Source of the DNA: an uncultured Clostridium sp.
GTDB taxonomy: Bacteria > Bacillota > Clostridia > Clostridiales > Clostridiaceae
Length of the DNA: 37,084 nt
Assembly: GCF_937920395.1 (NCBI RefSeq)
Contig: NZ_CALEVF010000047.1
Span: forward strand, 1-37,084
Direction of reading: 5' to 3'
Of the stretch, positions 10,336-18,314 are shown piece after piece. The stretch's first letter is position 1, and each line of letters starts with the position of its first letter. A model generated the notes under the pieces. It worked only from the letters and a program-made list of their open reading frames with translations, did no database searches and had not been told where the DNA came from. Made by a program: the position numbers and the translations under genes.

Positions 10336-11343
10336 ATGGGAAAAATAATGTTGGAGGTAAACAAATTAAATACAAAATATGTAACAAGGCAACGAGAAGG
10401 TGTTTACGCAGTTAATGATGTCTCCTTAAAAATAGAAGAAGGTAAATCGCTAGGAATAGCAGGTGAATCTGGATGTGGCAAGTCAACACTGGCACTTAGC
10501 ATGATGGGATATTATTTTGCACCACTTCATTATATAAGTGGAGATATAATCATAGATGGGAAAAATATTTCCGGTATGAAACCAGATGATGTTCGTAGAA
10601 ATATTTTGGGAAAGGAAATTTCATATATACCACAAGCAGCTATGAATGCATTAAATCCTACACAAAAAATTATAAGTTTAATACAAGATGTTGTTCATGC
10701 ACACAACCCAAAGGCAACGGCTAAGGATATCCATGATCTTGCTAAAGAAAGATTTGAATTATTGGGGTTGCCCCCTGAAGTACTACAAAAGCATGCAGTT
10801 GAATTATCAGGTGGCATGAAACAACGTACAGTTATTGCAATTTCAACCATTCTTTCACCAAAGGTGCTCATTGCCGATGAACCTTCATCAGCGCTTGATG
10901 TTACTTCTCAGAAGATGGTTATTAAGATGCTTAGAAACCTTATGGAAAAAGGGTTAATAAAATCTATGGTATTTATTACACATGAACTTCCCCTTCTTTA
11001 TAATGTAACCAATGATATTATGGTTATGTATGCGGGACAGATTATAGAAAAAGGAACTGCCAAAGAAATGATATTTGATTCTATGCATCCTTATTCAAGG
11101 GGGCTCATGGGATCAATCATAGTACCTGAGGCTGGAATTCGAGATAAAAAACTTTCTGTTATTCCTGGTACTCCTCCAAATTTAAAGAATCCTCCTAAAG
11201 GTTGTAGGTTTGCAGAACGTTGTAAATATGTAAAACCTGAATGCTACGTTCAGAGTATTTCTCCAAAGATATTTGGTGATGACAGGATGTATTGCTGTGT
11301 TTATTCAATTGAGCAGCTTAAGGAGGTTTATGCAGATGAATAA
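10336..11343 (+). CDS. ABC transporter ATPase, DppD/OppD type
   Basis: A 335-residue ATP-binding subunit. Walker A is GESGCGKST, the signature is LSGGMKQR, and Walker B is [12 protein letters not shown]. The C-terminal oligopeptide/dipeptide-transporter domain carries the Cys motif [14 protein letters not shown], which in relatives binds an Fe-S cluster or structural metal. It pairs with the next ATPase to energise import. Its stop codon overlaps the start of the next gene, so the two are translationally coupled. Confidence 0.93.
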   Translation: MGKIMLEVNKLNTKYVTRQREGVYAVNDVSLKIEEGKSLGIAGESGCGKSTLALSMMGYYFAPLHYISGDIIIDGKNISGMKPDDVRRNILGKEISYIPQAAMNALNPTQKIISLIQDVVHAHNPKATAKDIHDLAKERFELLGLPPEVLQKHAVELSGGMKQRTVIAISTILSPKVLIADEPSSALDVTSQKMVIKMLRNLMEKGLIKSMVFITHELPLLYNVTNDIMVMYAGQIIEKGTAKEMIFDSMHPYSRGLMGSIIVPEAGIRDKKLSVIPGTPPNLKNPPKGCRFAERCKYVKPECYVQSISPKIFGDDRMYCCVYSIEQLKEVYADE

Positions 11344-12154
11344 GGAAAAATTGGTTCCATGCTTAAGTGGAAGAGGTATTACTAAGATTTTTGGAACTAC
11401 TAAAATAAATACTGTCGCAGTGGATCATATAGATTTCGATTTTTACAAGGGAGAGGTTGTATCCATTGTAGGTGAAAGCGGAAGCGGCAAGACTACTTTG
11501 GCTCAGATGATATTAGGGCTCATTAGTGTAACCGATGGTGAAATAGGTTTTGAAGGTGCGAGGCGAGATCTATCTTCTCATAAAAAGAAAAAGGAATATT
11601 GGAGGGGAATACAAGCTGTATTTCAGGATCCGTTTGCTTCTTTTAATATGTTTTATAAGGTAGATGCCGTACTTTTGGATTGCATAAACATGAGAGGGGG
11701 AAAACATCTGCCAAAGGAAAAGAAGATAGAACTTATAACAGAGGCTTGTAGATTTGTAAATTTAAAATTTGCGGAACTTACAAATAAATATCCATTTGAG
11801 TTATCAGGAGGACAGATGCAGCGGCTTATGATTGCAAGAATTTTTCTGTTGAAACCCAAAATTTTAATTGCAGATGAACCTACATCAATGGTGGATGCAT
11901 GTTCAAGAGCAACAATATTGGATATGCTTCTAAAATTAAGAGATGAAAATAGTATGACGATTATATTTATTACCCATGATATTGGGCTTGCATATTATGT
12001 TTCTGACAGTGTATATATTATGGAACATGGCAAATTTGTAGAACATGGAAGTGCAGATGAGGTTATATTAAATCCTCAAGAGAAATATACTAAGCGACTA
12101 ATTAGTGATGTACCTAAGATTTATGAAAAATGGGATTTATCAACTGTTGGATAA
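11336..12154 (+). CDS. ABC transporter ATPase, DppF/OppF type
   Basis: A 272-residue ATP-binding subunit. Walker A is GESGSGKTT, the signature is LSGGQMQR, and Walker B is [12 protein letters not shown]. It lacks the C-terminal Cys-rich extension seen in its partner and in most DppF proteins, ending shortly after the nucleotide-binding domain. AGGAGG at 11321-11326 is 9 bases from the ATG at 11336; the ATG at 11330 is too close to that site. The gene overlaps its upstream partner by 8 bases. It is the last gene before a strong terminator. Confidence 0.92.
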   Translation: MNKEKLVPCLSGRGITKIFGTTKINTVAVDHIDFDFYKGEVVSIVGESGSGKTTLAQMILGLISVTDGEIGFEGARRDLSSHKKKKEYWRGIQAVFQDPFASFNMFYKVDAVLLDCINMRGGKHLPKEKKIELITEACRFVNLKFAELTNKYPFELSGGQMQRLMIARIFLLKPKILIADEPTSMVDACSRATILDMLLKLRDENSMTIIFITHDIGLAYYVSDSVYIMEHGKFVEHGSADEVILNPQEKYTKRLISDVPKIYEKWDLSTVG

Positions 12155-12211
12155 AAAACAACTTAAAAAGTACTCAGTATGAAGTCAGTTTTAGGCGGTT
12201 AAAATATTAAT

Positions 12212-12247
12212 AAAAACTGTATTGGATTATTCTAATACAGTTTTTTG
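12212..12247 (+). terminator. Rho-independent terminator of the transporter operon
   Basis: An 11-bp stem (ACTGTATTGGA with TCTAATACAGT, one G-T pair) with a 4-base loop, flanked by A-run and T-run. It ends the glycosidase/transporter locus. The rest of the 317-base gap up to 12471 holds the control region of the next gene and no visible small gene. Confidence 0.9.
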
Positions 12248-12312
12248 TTTTTAAGATGGGTATCAATAGAGAAATATAAAAGAAAATGACGTAAAAAAGG
12301 TTTATACTAAGG

Positions 12313-12341
12313 TTGTAATGTGTATTTGGTAGGTATACAAT
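12313..12341 (+). promoter_or_regulatory. Candidate upstream promoter of the dehydrogenase fusion gene
   Basis: TTGTAA at 12313-12318 and TACAAT at 12336-12341 are separated by 17 bases. The -10 box overlaps the 19-bp palindrome at 12333-12351, so a repressor bound there would block RNA polymerase. Confidence 0.45.
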
Positions 12342-12351
12342 GAAAGTATAC
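12333..12351. promoter_or_regulatory. Candidate Rrf2 operator, GTATAC-N7-GTATAC
   Basis: Two self-complementary GTATAC hexamers lie 7 bases apart. The same arrangement with the same spacing is found at 15766-15784 in front of the Rrf2 regulator gene. The shared geometry suggests that one regulator controls both promoters. Confidence 0.65.
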
Positions 12352-12370
12352 GAGTTAAGTATAGTTTATA

Positions 12371-12384
12371 AGAATACGTTTACA
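12371..12384 (+). promoter_or_regulatory. cre-like site upstream of the dehydrogenase fusion gene
   Basis: The 14 bases AGAATACGTTTACA match 12 of 14 cre consensus positions and share ACGTTTACAAAA with the site at 6007. They overlap a possible -35 box (TTTACA, 12379-12384). CcpA control is only an inference, and the match could be chance in AT-rich DNA. Confidence 0.35.
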
Positions 12385-12407
12385 AAATAATTGACTAAAT
12401 TTATATT
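12379..12407 (+). promoter_or_regulatory. Candidate downstream promoter of the dehydrogenase fusion gene
   Basis: TTTACA and TATATT are separated by 17 bases, and the -10 box ends 64 bases before the start codon. If this promoter is used, the palindrome at 12333 lies upstream of it, in an activator rather than repressor position. Confidence 0.45.
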
Positions 12408-12471
12408 TTGATTTTGAAGATTTACAAAGCGATATTAATAAAACCGTATTAATTAAAGGGAGGTATTATAT

Positions 12472-14379
12472 ATGCTTTTTAAGACTATGGAGCAACATGA
12501 AAATTTAAGGCTGAAAATTAGAGAGTTTGCCGAGGAGGAGGTTAAACCTATTGCATTTATGTTAGATCAGGAAAACAAATTTCCGGATGAGGTTATTAAT
12601 AAATTAGCTGATATGGGGATGATGGGGATTCCATATCCAAAAGAGTACGGCGGAGCGGGTCTTGATGTAATGAGTTACGCAATTGCTGTTGAGGAATTAT
12701 CAAGAGTGGATGGTGGGACAGGTGTAATTCTATCCGCGCATACATCACTAGGTTCTTATCCAATTTCAGCTTTTGGATCAGATGAGCAGAAACAAAAATA
12801 CTTAGTTCCACTAGCGAAGGGAGAAAAACTTGGTGCATTCGGCCTCACTGAGGAAAATGCGGGTAGTGATGCAGGAGGTACGGAGACTACTGCAGTACTT
12901 GAAGGCGATTATTATCTTTTAAATGGTGAAAAAATATTTATAACGAATGGTAGTAAGGCTGATATTTATATTGTTTTTGCTATCACGACGCCAGATATAG
13001 GTATTCGTGGCATGAGTGCTTTTATTGTGGAGAAAGGTAGTGAAGGTTTTACCTTCGGTAAACATTATGACAAAATGGGTATTCGTTCCTCTGTCACTTC
13101 AGAACTGATATTTAGCGGCGTGAAAGTACCAAAGAAAAATCTTTTAGGTAAAGAGGGTGATGGTTTTAAAATCGCTATGTCAACGTTGGATGGTGGACGT
13201 ATTGGTATTGCAGCTCAGGCCCTAGGCATTGCACAAGGTGCTTATGAGAACGCGCTTGAATACTCAAAAGAAAGAATCCAATTTGGCAAACCTATATGTC
13301 AACAACAGATTATCTCTTTTAAGTTGGCAGATATGGCAACAAAGCTTCGTGCAGCTAGATTACTTATTTACAGTGCAGCAGAGCTTAAACAAAATCATGA
13401 GAATTATAGTATGGAAGCTGCTATGGCTAAACAATATGCCTCTGACGTTTGCCTTGAAATTGTAAATGATGCACTTCAAATATTCGGTGGCAATGGCTAT
13501 TTGAAAGGGATGGAAGTTGAGCGTGCTTATAGGGATGCAAAAATTTGCACAATATATGAAGGAACTAATGAGATTCAACGTGTCGTTATTGCTGCTCATA
13601 TCATAGGTAAGATACCCAAAAATGAAAAAACAGGTAAAGCTACTAAGCGTGGACCTGCTACAGGTTACCGTAAAAAAGTAATTTTTAGCGATGGAACAGC
13701 TAGTGAAAAAGTAGATGCACTAGTGGGAGCTCTTAAGGCCGATAAATATGATTTTACAGTTGGAATTCCAATGGACACTCCTATAACTAAGGCTGAAAGA
13801 GTAGTTAGCGTAGGTCTAGGCATTGGTGAAAAGAAAAATATGAAGCTTATAGAAGAACTGGCAGTTCAAGCAGGGGCAGCCATAGGATCGTCTCGTCCAG
13901 TAGCTGAAACCCTTAAATATTTACCACTAAATCGTTATGTAGGTATGTCTGGTCAAAAGTTCAAAGGAAATCTTTACATTGCTTGCGGTATTTCAGGTGC
14001 TGGTCAGCATTTAAAAGGTATAAAGGATGCTAGTACAATTGTAGCTATAAATATTGATCCTAATGCGAAAATTTTTAAGAATTCAGATTATGGTATTGTT
14101 GGAGATATAATGGAAATAGTACCACTTCTAACGGCTGCTTTAGATAATGGGCAGGCAAAGAAAGATGCTCCACCAATGGTGAAGATGAAGTCCATAACTC
14201 CTAGAAAAATCATATCAAGTTGGAAACATTATGTATGTAATGGATGCGGTTATGAATACGATCCTGGTATGGGTGATCCAGAAGGAGAAGTAGATCCAGG
14301 TACTCTTTTTGAAAATATACCGAAAGAGTGGACTTGCCCTGCTTGTGGTGAAGAAAAAGATATGTTTATAGAAGTCTAA
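12472..14379 (+). CDS. Acyl-CoA dehydrogenase / EtfA FAD-domain / rubredoxin triple fusion
   Basis: A 635-residue three-part electron-transfer enzyme. Residues 1 to about 385 are a complete acyl-CoA dehydrogenase: the [14 protein letters not shown] flavin region and YEGTNEIQR with the catalytic base Glu363. After a linker, about residues 442-560 match the C-terminal FAD-binding domain of EtfA (SSRPVAET, then [15 protein letters not shown] and the ADYGIVGD-like NSDYGIVGD). The N-terminal EtfA domain and any EtfB are absent. Residues 586-635 are a rubredoxin with CNGC (589-592) and CPAC (622-625) binding one iron. Electrons from an acyl-CoA could pass along one chain, FAD to FAD to Fe, without free ETF or NADH. 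The flavodiiron gene 52 bases downstream is the obvious acceptor. Substrate chain length is not readable. Confidence 0.93.
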   Translation: MLFKTMEQHENLRLKIREFAEEEVKPIAFMLDQENKFPDEVINKLADMGMMGIPYPKEYGGAGLDVMSYAIAVEELSRVDGGTGVILSAHTSLGSYPISAFGSDEQKQKYLVPLAKGEKLGAFGLTEENAGSDAGGTETTAVLEGDYYLLNGEKIFITNGSKADIYIVFAITTPDIGIRGMSAFIVEKGSEGFTFGKHYDKMGIRSSVTSELIFSGVKVPKKNLLGKEGDGFKIAMSTLDGGRIGIAAQALGIAQGAYENALEYSKERIQFGKPICQQQIISFKLADMATKLRAARLLIYSAAELKQNHENYSMEAAMAKQYASDVCLEIVNDALQIFGGNGYLKGMEVERAYRDAKICTIYEGTNEIQRVVIAAHIIGKIPKNEKTGKATKRGPATGYRKKVIFSDGTASEKVDALVGALKADKYDFTVGIPMDTPITKAERVVSVGLGIGEKKNMKLIEELAVQAGAAIGSSRPVAETLKYLPLNRYVGMSGQKFKGNLYIACGISGAGQHLKGIKDASTIVAINIDPNAKIFKNSDYGIVGDIMEIVPLLTAALDNGQAKKDAPPMVKMKSITPRKIISSWKHYVCNGCGYEYDPGMGDPEGEVDPGTLFENIPKEWTCPACGEEKDMFIEV

Positions 14380-14431
14380 TTACTATAATAATTAAATATA
14401 ATAATGTGTTTTTAGTGTAAAGGAGGATTAT

Positions 14432-15631
14432 ATGTATTGTGTTAGAAATATAACTGAGGATCTTTATTGGGTTGGTGGAAGTGATCGACGTCTTGCTCTT
14501 TTTGAAAATATTCATCCCATTCCAAGAGGCGTTTCTTATAACTCTTATTTACTAATAGATAAGAAGACAGTACTTTTTGATACAGTTGATTGGTCAATTT
14601 GTCGTCAGTTCATTGAGAATATTAAGGAAGTTCTAGGTAGTAAATCCTTAGATTATCTGGTAATTAACCATATGGAACCAGATCATGCAGCGTGCATTGA
14701 AGAAATTATTCTCCGTTATCCTAATGTAAAAATTGTATGCAACCACAAAGCTTTCTTGTTCATGCATCAGTTCGGTTTCCATATAGCTGACAATGTAATA
14801 GAGGTTAGTGAAGGAGATACAATGACATTTGGAAAACATATAGTTACATTTGTGGCTGCACCAATGGTACATTGGCCAGAAGCTATGGTGACATTTGATA
14901 CTACAAATGGTGTATTATTTTCTGCTGATGCTTTTGGTTCTTTTGGCTCCTTAGATGGCAAGCTTTTTAATGACGAAGTTAACTTTGACCGTGATTGGAT
15001 TGACGATGCTCGAAGGTATTATACAAATATTGTAGGTAAATATGGTCCTCATGTTCAAGACCTTTTAAGAAAGGCTGGAACTATTGACATCAAAATTATC
15101 TGTCCACTACATGGACCAGTATGGCGTAATAATTTGGGATATTTTTTAGATAAATATGATAAATGGAGTAGGTATGAACCTGAGGAAAAAGGGGTAATGA
15201 TCGTTTATGGAACAATGTATGGCAATACGGAGGCGGCGGCAAATGACTTAGCAACAAGGCTCGTGGAAAGGGGAATGACGAATGTTGTAATGTATGACGT
15301 TTCAAAAACTCATGTATCATATTTGATTTCTGAGACATTCAAATATAGTCATGTGGTTCTTGCCTGCGTAACTTATAACTTGAAAATTTATCCGCCAATG
15401 CTTTCTTATATAATGGATATGAATGCATTAAATCTTCAAAAACGGACTTTCGCTCTTATAGAAAATGGTTCATGGGCTCCTCAATCTGGTAAATTGATGC
15501 GTGAACTTTTGGGCGAGATGAAAGAAATGACTATTTTAGACAATGAGATGTTAATAAACTCTAGTATGAAAGAAGAAGACGGGGATTTAATGGATACCCT
15601 TGCAGGTAACATTATTGACTCAATGAAGTAA
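14432..15631 (+). CDS. fprA: Class A flavodiiron protein (FprA type), O2/NO reductase
   Basis: A 399-residue flavodiiron protein that reduces O2 to water (or NO to N2O) in the cytoplasm of anaerobes, usually with electrons from rubredoxin. The N-terminal metallo-beta-lactamase-like domain has the diiron motif H80-M-E82-P-D84-H85, then MVHWPEAM, FSADAFGSFG and CPLHGPVWR supplying the other ligands. The C-terminal flavodoxin domain (from about residue 255) has the FMN loop GTMYGNTEAA. It has no rubredoxin or NADH-reductase domain of its own; its natural partner, a rubredoxin, is fused to the preceding gene product. AAGGAGG precedes the start, and no terminator lies between the two genes. Confidence 0.95.
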   Translation: MYCVRNITEDLYWVGGSDRRLALFENIHPIPRGVSYNSYLLIDKKTVLFDTVDWSICRQFIENIKEVLGSKSLDYLVINHMEPDHAACIEEIILRYPNVKIVCNHKAFLFMHQFGFHIADNVIEVSEGDTMTFGKHIVTFVAAPMVHWPEAMVTFDTTNGVLFSADAFGSFGSLDGKLFNDEVNFDRDWIDDARRYYTNIVGKYGPHVQDLLRKAGTIDIKIICPLHGPVWRNNLGYFLDKYDKWSRYEPEEKGVMIVYGTMYGNTEAAANDLATRLVERGMTNVVMYDVSKTHVSYLISETFKYSHVVLACVTYNLKIYPPMLSYIMDMNALNLQKRTFALIENGSWAPQSGKLMRELLGEMKEMTILDNEMLINSSMKEEDGDLMDTLAGNIIDSMK

Positions 15632-15652
15632 TTCTAGGAAAACATAATTTTG

Positions 15653-15689
15653 GGACCTGTTCATAGATAAAATTTTTGTGAGCAGGTTC
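15653..15689 (+). terminator. Terminator after the flavodiiron gene
   Basis: ACCTGTTCA at 15655-15663 pairs with TGAGCAGGT at 15679-15687 around a 15-base loop, extendable by weaker pairs. The T-run is short and broken (TTCATTTT), so some read-through to the regulator gene is possible. Confidence 0.6.
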
Positions 15690-15731
15690 ATTTTAGTGTA
15701 TATGGTAACACTTTGTTTTTATTACCTTTTG

Positions 15732-15760
15732 TTGACAAGGAAGAATAAAGGTCTTAAAGT
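15732..15760 (+). promoter_or_regulatory. Promoter of the Rrf2 regulator gene
   Basis: A perfect TTGACA at 15732-15737 is followed after 17 bases by TAAAGT (4 of 6 matches to TATAAT). The palindrome at 15766-15784 falls across the expected transcription start, as in an autorepressed gene. Confidence 0.6.
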
Positions 15761-15765
15761 ATAAA

Positions 15766-15784
15766 GTATACCCAATGGGTATAC
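15766..15784. promoter_or_regulatory. Candidate Rrf2 operator, perfect palindrome
   Basis: GTATACCC-AAT-GGGTATAC is a perfect 8-bp inverted repeat with a 3-base centre, ending 15 bases before the regulator start codon. Read as GTATAC-N7-GTATAC it matches the geometry of the site at 12333-12351 ahead of the dehydrogenase fusion. Confidence 0.75.
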
Positions 15785-15799
15785 TTAGGGAGATATAAT

Positions 15800-16213
15800 A
15801 TGAAAATAACACAAGAGGCAGATTATGGTCTTAGAGTAGTAATTTATTTATGTAAATTAGGTTACGGTGAAAAGGCGGAATCAAAAGTAATTTCAGAAAA
15901 AGAGGGTATACCACTAAGATTTCTATTAAAACTTTTAAGGAAGCTAATACAAGCAGATATTATAAGATCTTATAGGGGAGTAAAGGGAGGATATGCTATA
16001 AATAAATTGCCAGAGCAAATAAATTTAAGAGAGGTTATTGAGGCAATAGATGGTCCAATATGTGTTAATAGATGTGTAATCCAGCCAAGCTTTTGTAATT
16101 CCAATAAAAGTGCTGTATGCGTTGTGCATAGAGCTATGACAAAAGTACAAAAAAGTTTAAATGCAGAACTAGAAAGTATAAATTTCAAACAATTAGTGGA
16201 CGGAGAAATATGA
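15800..16213 (+). CDS. Rrf2 family transcriptional regulator with Cys cluster
   Basis: A 137-residue winged-helix regulator of the Rrf2 family, which includes IscR, NsrR and CymR. The N-terminus MKITQEADYGLRVVIYL and the wing SYRGVKGGYAINK are typical. Cys88, Cys92, Cys99 and Cys107 lie in the loop where IscR and NsrR bind an Fe-S cluster. A cluster-based sensor of O2, NO or iron status is therefore likely; the spacing is not identical to IscR and the ligand set is uncertain. It follows the dehydrogenase-fusion and flavodiiron genes, and a palindrome shared by both promoters suggests it controls them and itself. The start at 15800 is supported by AGGGAG upstream. Confidence 0.9.
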   Translation: MKITQEADYGLRVVIYLCKLGYGEKAESKVISEKEGIPLRFLLKLLRKLIQADIIRSYRGVKGGYAINKLPEQINLREVIEAIDGPICVNRCVIQPSFCNSNKSAVCVVHRAMTKVQKSLNAELESINFKQLVDGEI

Positions 16214-16286
16214 AGATATTTATCTATTTTATGCAAAGAATATAAATATACAATGCAATCTATTACTGTTTATTTAAGGGATTAAT

Positions 16287-16326
16287 AAAAACGATTTAGT
16301 AAACTAGTTTACTAAATCGTTTTTTT
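16287..16326. terminator. Strong terminator after the Rrf2 gene
   Basis: AAAACGATTTAGTAAA and TTTACTAAATCGTTTT form a perfect 16-bp stem with a CTAG loop, followed by more T. It separates the oxygen-response region from the LacI regulator gene. Confidence 0.9.
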
Positions 16327-16370
16327 ATGTTAATATAAGAGTATAAAATTATTTAAATATGAGGTTAGAT

Positions 16371-17372
16371 ATGACGAATACTAGTAAGATTACGATTAGA
16401 GAAATTGCAAATTTGGCAGGTACTTCCAAAACCACCGTTTCTTTTTATTTAAATGGTAAAACGGAGAAGATGTCTGAAAAAACAAGACAAAGAATAGCTG
16501 AGATAATAAAGGAAACAAATTATAAACCTAGTATTGCTGCTAGAAGTCTAAATTCAAAAAGTTCTAAGCTACTGGGTATAATGATTGGAGATATTACTAA
16601 TACATTTTCAAATCAAATTGTTAAAGGAATCGAAGATATAGCAAGCAAAAATGGTTATCAACTTATTGTAGCAAATAGTAATTATGATTATGTAAGAGAA
16701 GAAAATCTTATAGATAGAATGTTAGCTATGGGTGTTGATGGGTTTATTGTCCAACCTACAATTCAATTTAAAGAAATCTCTAAAAAAGCGAAAAAACCAA
16801 TGGTTTTCTTTGATAGTAATGTATATGATTATAAAACAAAATGGGTAAAAACAAATAATTATGATGCCACTTATGAAGCAACACTTGCTTGTGTAAATAA
16901 TGGATATAAAAAATTTCTTTTGATCACAGCAGATCCAAGTTTATTGAGTACTAGGATTGAAAGAACTTCCGGATACATTGATGTTTTGTTAGATCATAAT
17001 TTAGGTTATGAAAAATTAATTGTTGAAGATGACGATGAAAGTAATCCTAAAAAGATACTGGATTTCCTTGTTAAACATATTAATGAAAAAGAAAAGGAAT
17101 TAATTTTTGTTCCAAATTGCTGGGCTTTACCAATGGTATTTATTGCACTAAAAGATTTTTATCATTTAATGCCGAATTTAGGTCTTATGGGATTCGATAA
17201 CACTGAGTGGACTAATTTTGCGGCTCCAAGTATAACAACTATTGTGCAACCTGCTTTTAAGGAAGGACAACAAGCAGCGAGTATCTTAATTGATCAAATT
17301 GAAAGTAAAAATGAAGAAAATGGTCAACAAGTACTAAATTGCATTGTAAATTGGAATGAATCTACATTGTAA
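16371..17372 (+). CDS. LacI family transcriptional regulator (KdgR/RegR-like)
   Basis: A 333-residue repressor. The N-terminal helix-turn-helix (TIREIANLAGTSKTTVSFYLNG, about residues 8-30, shown in two overlapping parts as TIREIANLAG and TSKTTVSFYLNG) and hinge (AARSLNSKSSKLLG) lead into a periplasmic-binding-protein-like sugar domain. The LNGKTEKMSEKTRQRI region and DITNTFSNQIVKGIED recall KdgR-type repressors of uronate metabolism, an impression from memory rather than a search. GAGG at 16361-16364 supports the start at 16371; an in-frame ATG at 16359 overlaps that site. It lies just upstream of, and in the same direction as, a dehydrogenase and an isomerase for uronate breakdown, which it probably represses. 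Confidence 0.87.
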   Translation: MTNTSKITIREIANLAGTSKTTVSFYLNGKTEKMSEKTRQRIAEIIKETNYKPSIAARSLNSKSSKLLGIMIGDITNTFSNQIVKGIEDIASKNGYQLIVANSNYDYVREENLIDRMLAMGVDGFIVQPTIQFKEISKKAKKPMVFFDSNVYDYKTKWVKTNNYDATYEATLACVNNGYKKFLLITADPSLLSTRIERTSGYIDVLLDHNLGYEKLIVEDDDESNPKKILDFLVKHINEKEKELIFVPNCWALPMVFIALKDFYHLMPNLGLMGFDNTEWTNFAAPSITTIVQPAFKEGQQAASILIDQIESKNEENGQQVLNCIVNWNESTL

Positions 17373-17416
17373 TATACAAATAGTATTTTTAAAATTTATT
17401 AAAATAACAGAAAATT

Positions 17417-17451
17417 TTAAAGAAACATATAAATAATATATATTTCTTTAA
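17417..17451. promoter_or_regulatory. Inverted repeat in the promoter region of the dehydrogenase/isomerase operon
   Basis: TTAAAGAAA at 17417-17425 and TTTCTTTAA at 17443-17451 are perfect complements separated by 17 bases. It is a candidate operator for the LacI-type regulator, although LacI-family sites are usually more compact. In such AT-rich DNA chance is possible. Confidence 0.4.
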
Positions 17452-17488
17452 TATATATAAATATTATAAATTCGAGGAGGAATATTTT

Positions 17489-18277
17489 ATGAATATAATT
17501 AAAAAATTTTCATTAGAAGGTAAAGTTGCATTAGTTACTGGTGCATCATATGGCATTGGATTTGCCATTGCAAAGTCTTATAGTCAAGCAGGAGCAAAGA
17601 TAGTGTTTAATGATATTAATCAAGAACTTGTTGATAAGGGAATAAAAGCTTATGAAGTAGAAGGTATAAAAGCACGTGGATATGTATGCGATGTTACAGA
17701 TGAACAGATGGTAAATGAATTAGTTAAAAAAATTGAAAAAGAAGTTGGAGTAATTGATATTCTTGTAAATAATGCAGGTATAATTAAGCGTGTTGCAATG
17801 ATTGACATGAAGGCTGAAGATTTTAGAAAGGTTATAGATGTAGATCTAAATGCACCATTTATAGTATCCAAAGCTGTAATACCATCAATGATTAAAAAGG
17901 GACATGGTAAAATAATAAATATATGTTCAATGATGAGTGAGCTTGGACGAGAAACTGTTTCAGCTTATGCAGCTGCAAAAGGTGGACTTAAGATGTTAAC
18001 TAAAAATATAGCAGCTGAATATGGCGAATACAACATTCAATGTAATGGAATTGGACCCGGATATATAGCAACACCTCAAACTGCACCACTAAGAACTGAG
18101 GGACATCCTTTTAATAATTTTATCATATCAAAAACTCCAGCTGCACGTTGGGGAACAACAGAAGATTTAGTAGGACCAGCTGTATTCCTTGCATCTGACG
18201 CATCAGATTTTGTCAATGGTCATGTGTTATATGTAGATGGTGGAATACTCGCTAGTCTTGGAAAACAACCAGAATAA
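17489..18277 (+). CDS. SDR family dehydrogenase, gluconate 5-dehydrogenase / DhuD-like
   Basis: A 262-residue short-chain dehydrogenase/reductase. It has the nucleotide-binding TGASYGIG, NNAG, the catalytic Ser followed by YAAAK in SAYAAAKGG, and the NGIGPGYIATPQT segment of the gluconate 5-dehydrogenase group. Relatives in streptococci (DhuD) reduce 3-deoxy-D-glycero-2,5-hexodiulosonate to 2-keto-3-deoxygluconate during breakdown of unsaturated uronates. The next gene encodes a DhuI-like isomerase, which favours that role over gluconate oxidation. GAGGAGG precedes the start. Confidence 0.87.
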   Translation: MNIIKKFSLEGKVALVTGASYGIGFAIAKSYSQAGAKIVFNDINQELVDKGIKAYEVEGIKARGYVCDVTDEQMVNELVKKIEKEVGVIDILVNNAGIIKRVAMIDMKAEDFRKVIDVDLNAPFIVSKAVIPSMIKKGHGKIINICSMMSELGRETVSAYAAAKGGLKMLTKNIAAEYGEYNIQCNGIGPGYIATPQTAPLRTEGHPFNNFIISKTPAARWGTTEDLVGPAVFLASDASDFVNGHVLYVDGGILASLGKQPE

Positions 18278-18314
18278 GATGTTGTTTACATTATCTACAA
18301 TAGGAGGAGTTTAA

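Noticed and set aside
15..12200. The 10-mer TTAGGCGGTT at 15-24 and again at 12191-12200
   Set aside because: Only ten bases, no symmetry and no common position relative to a gene; probably chance.
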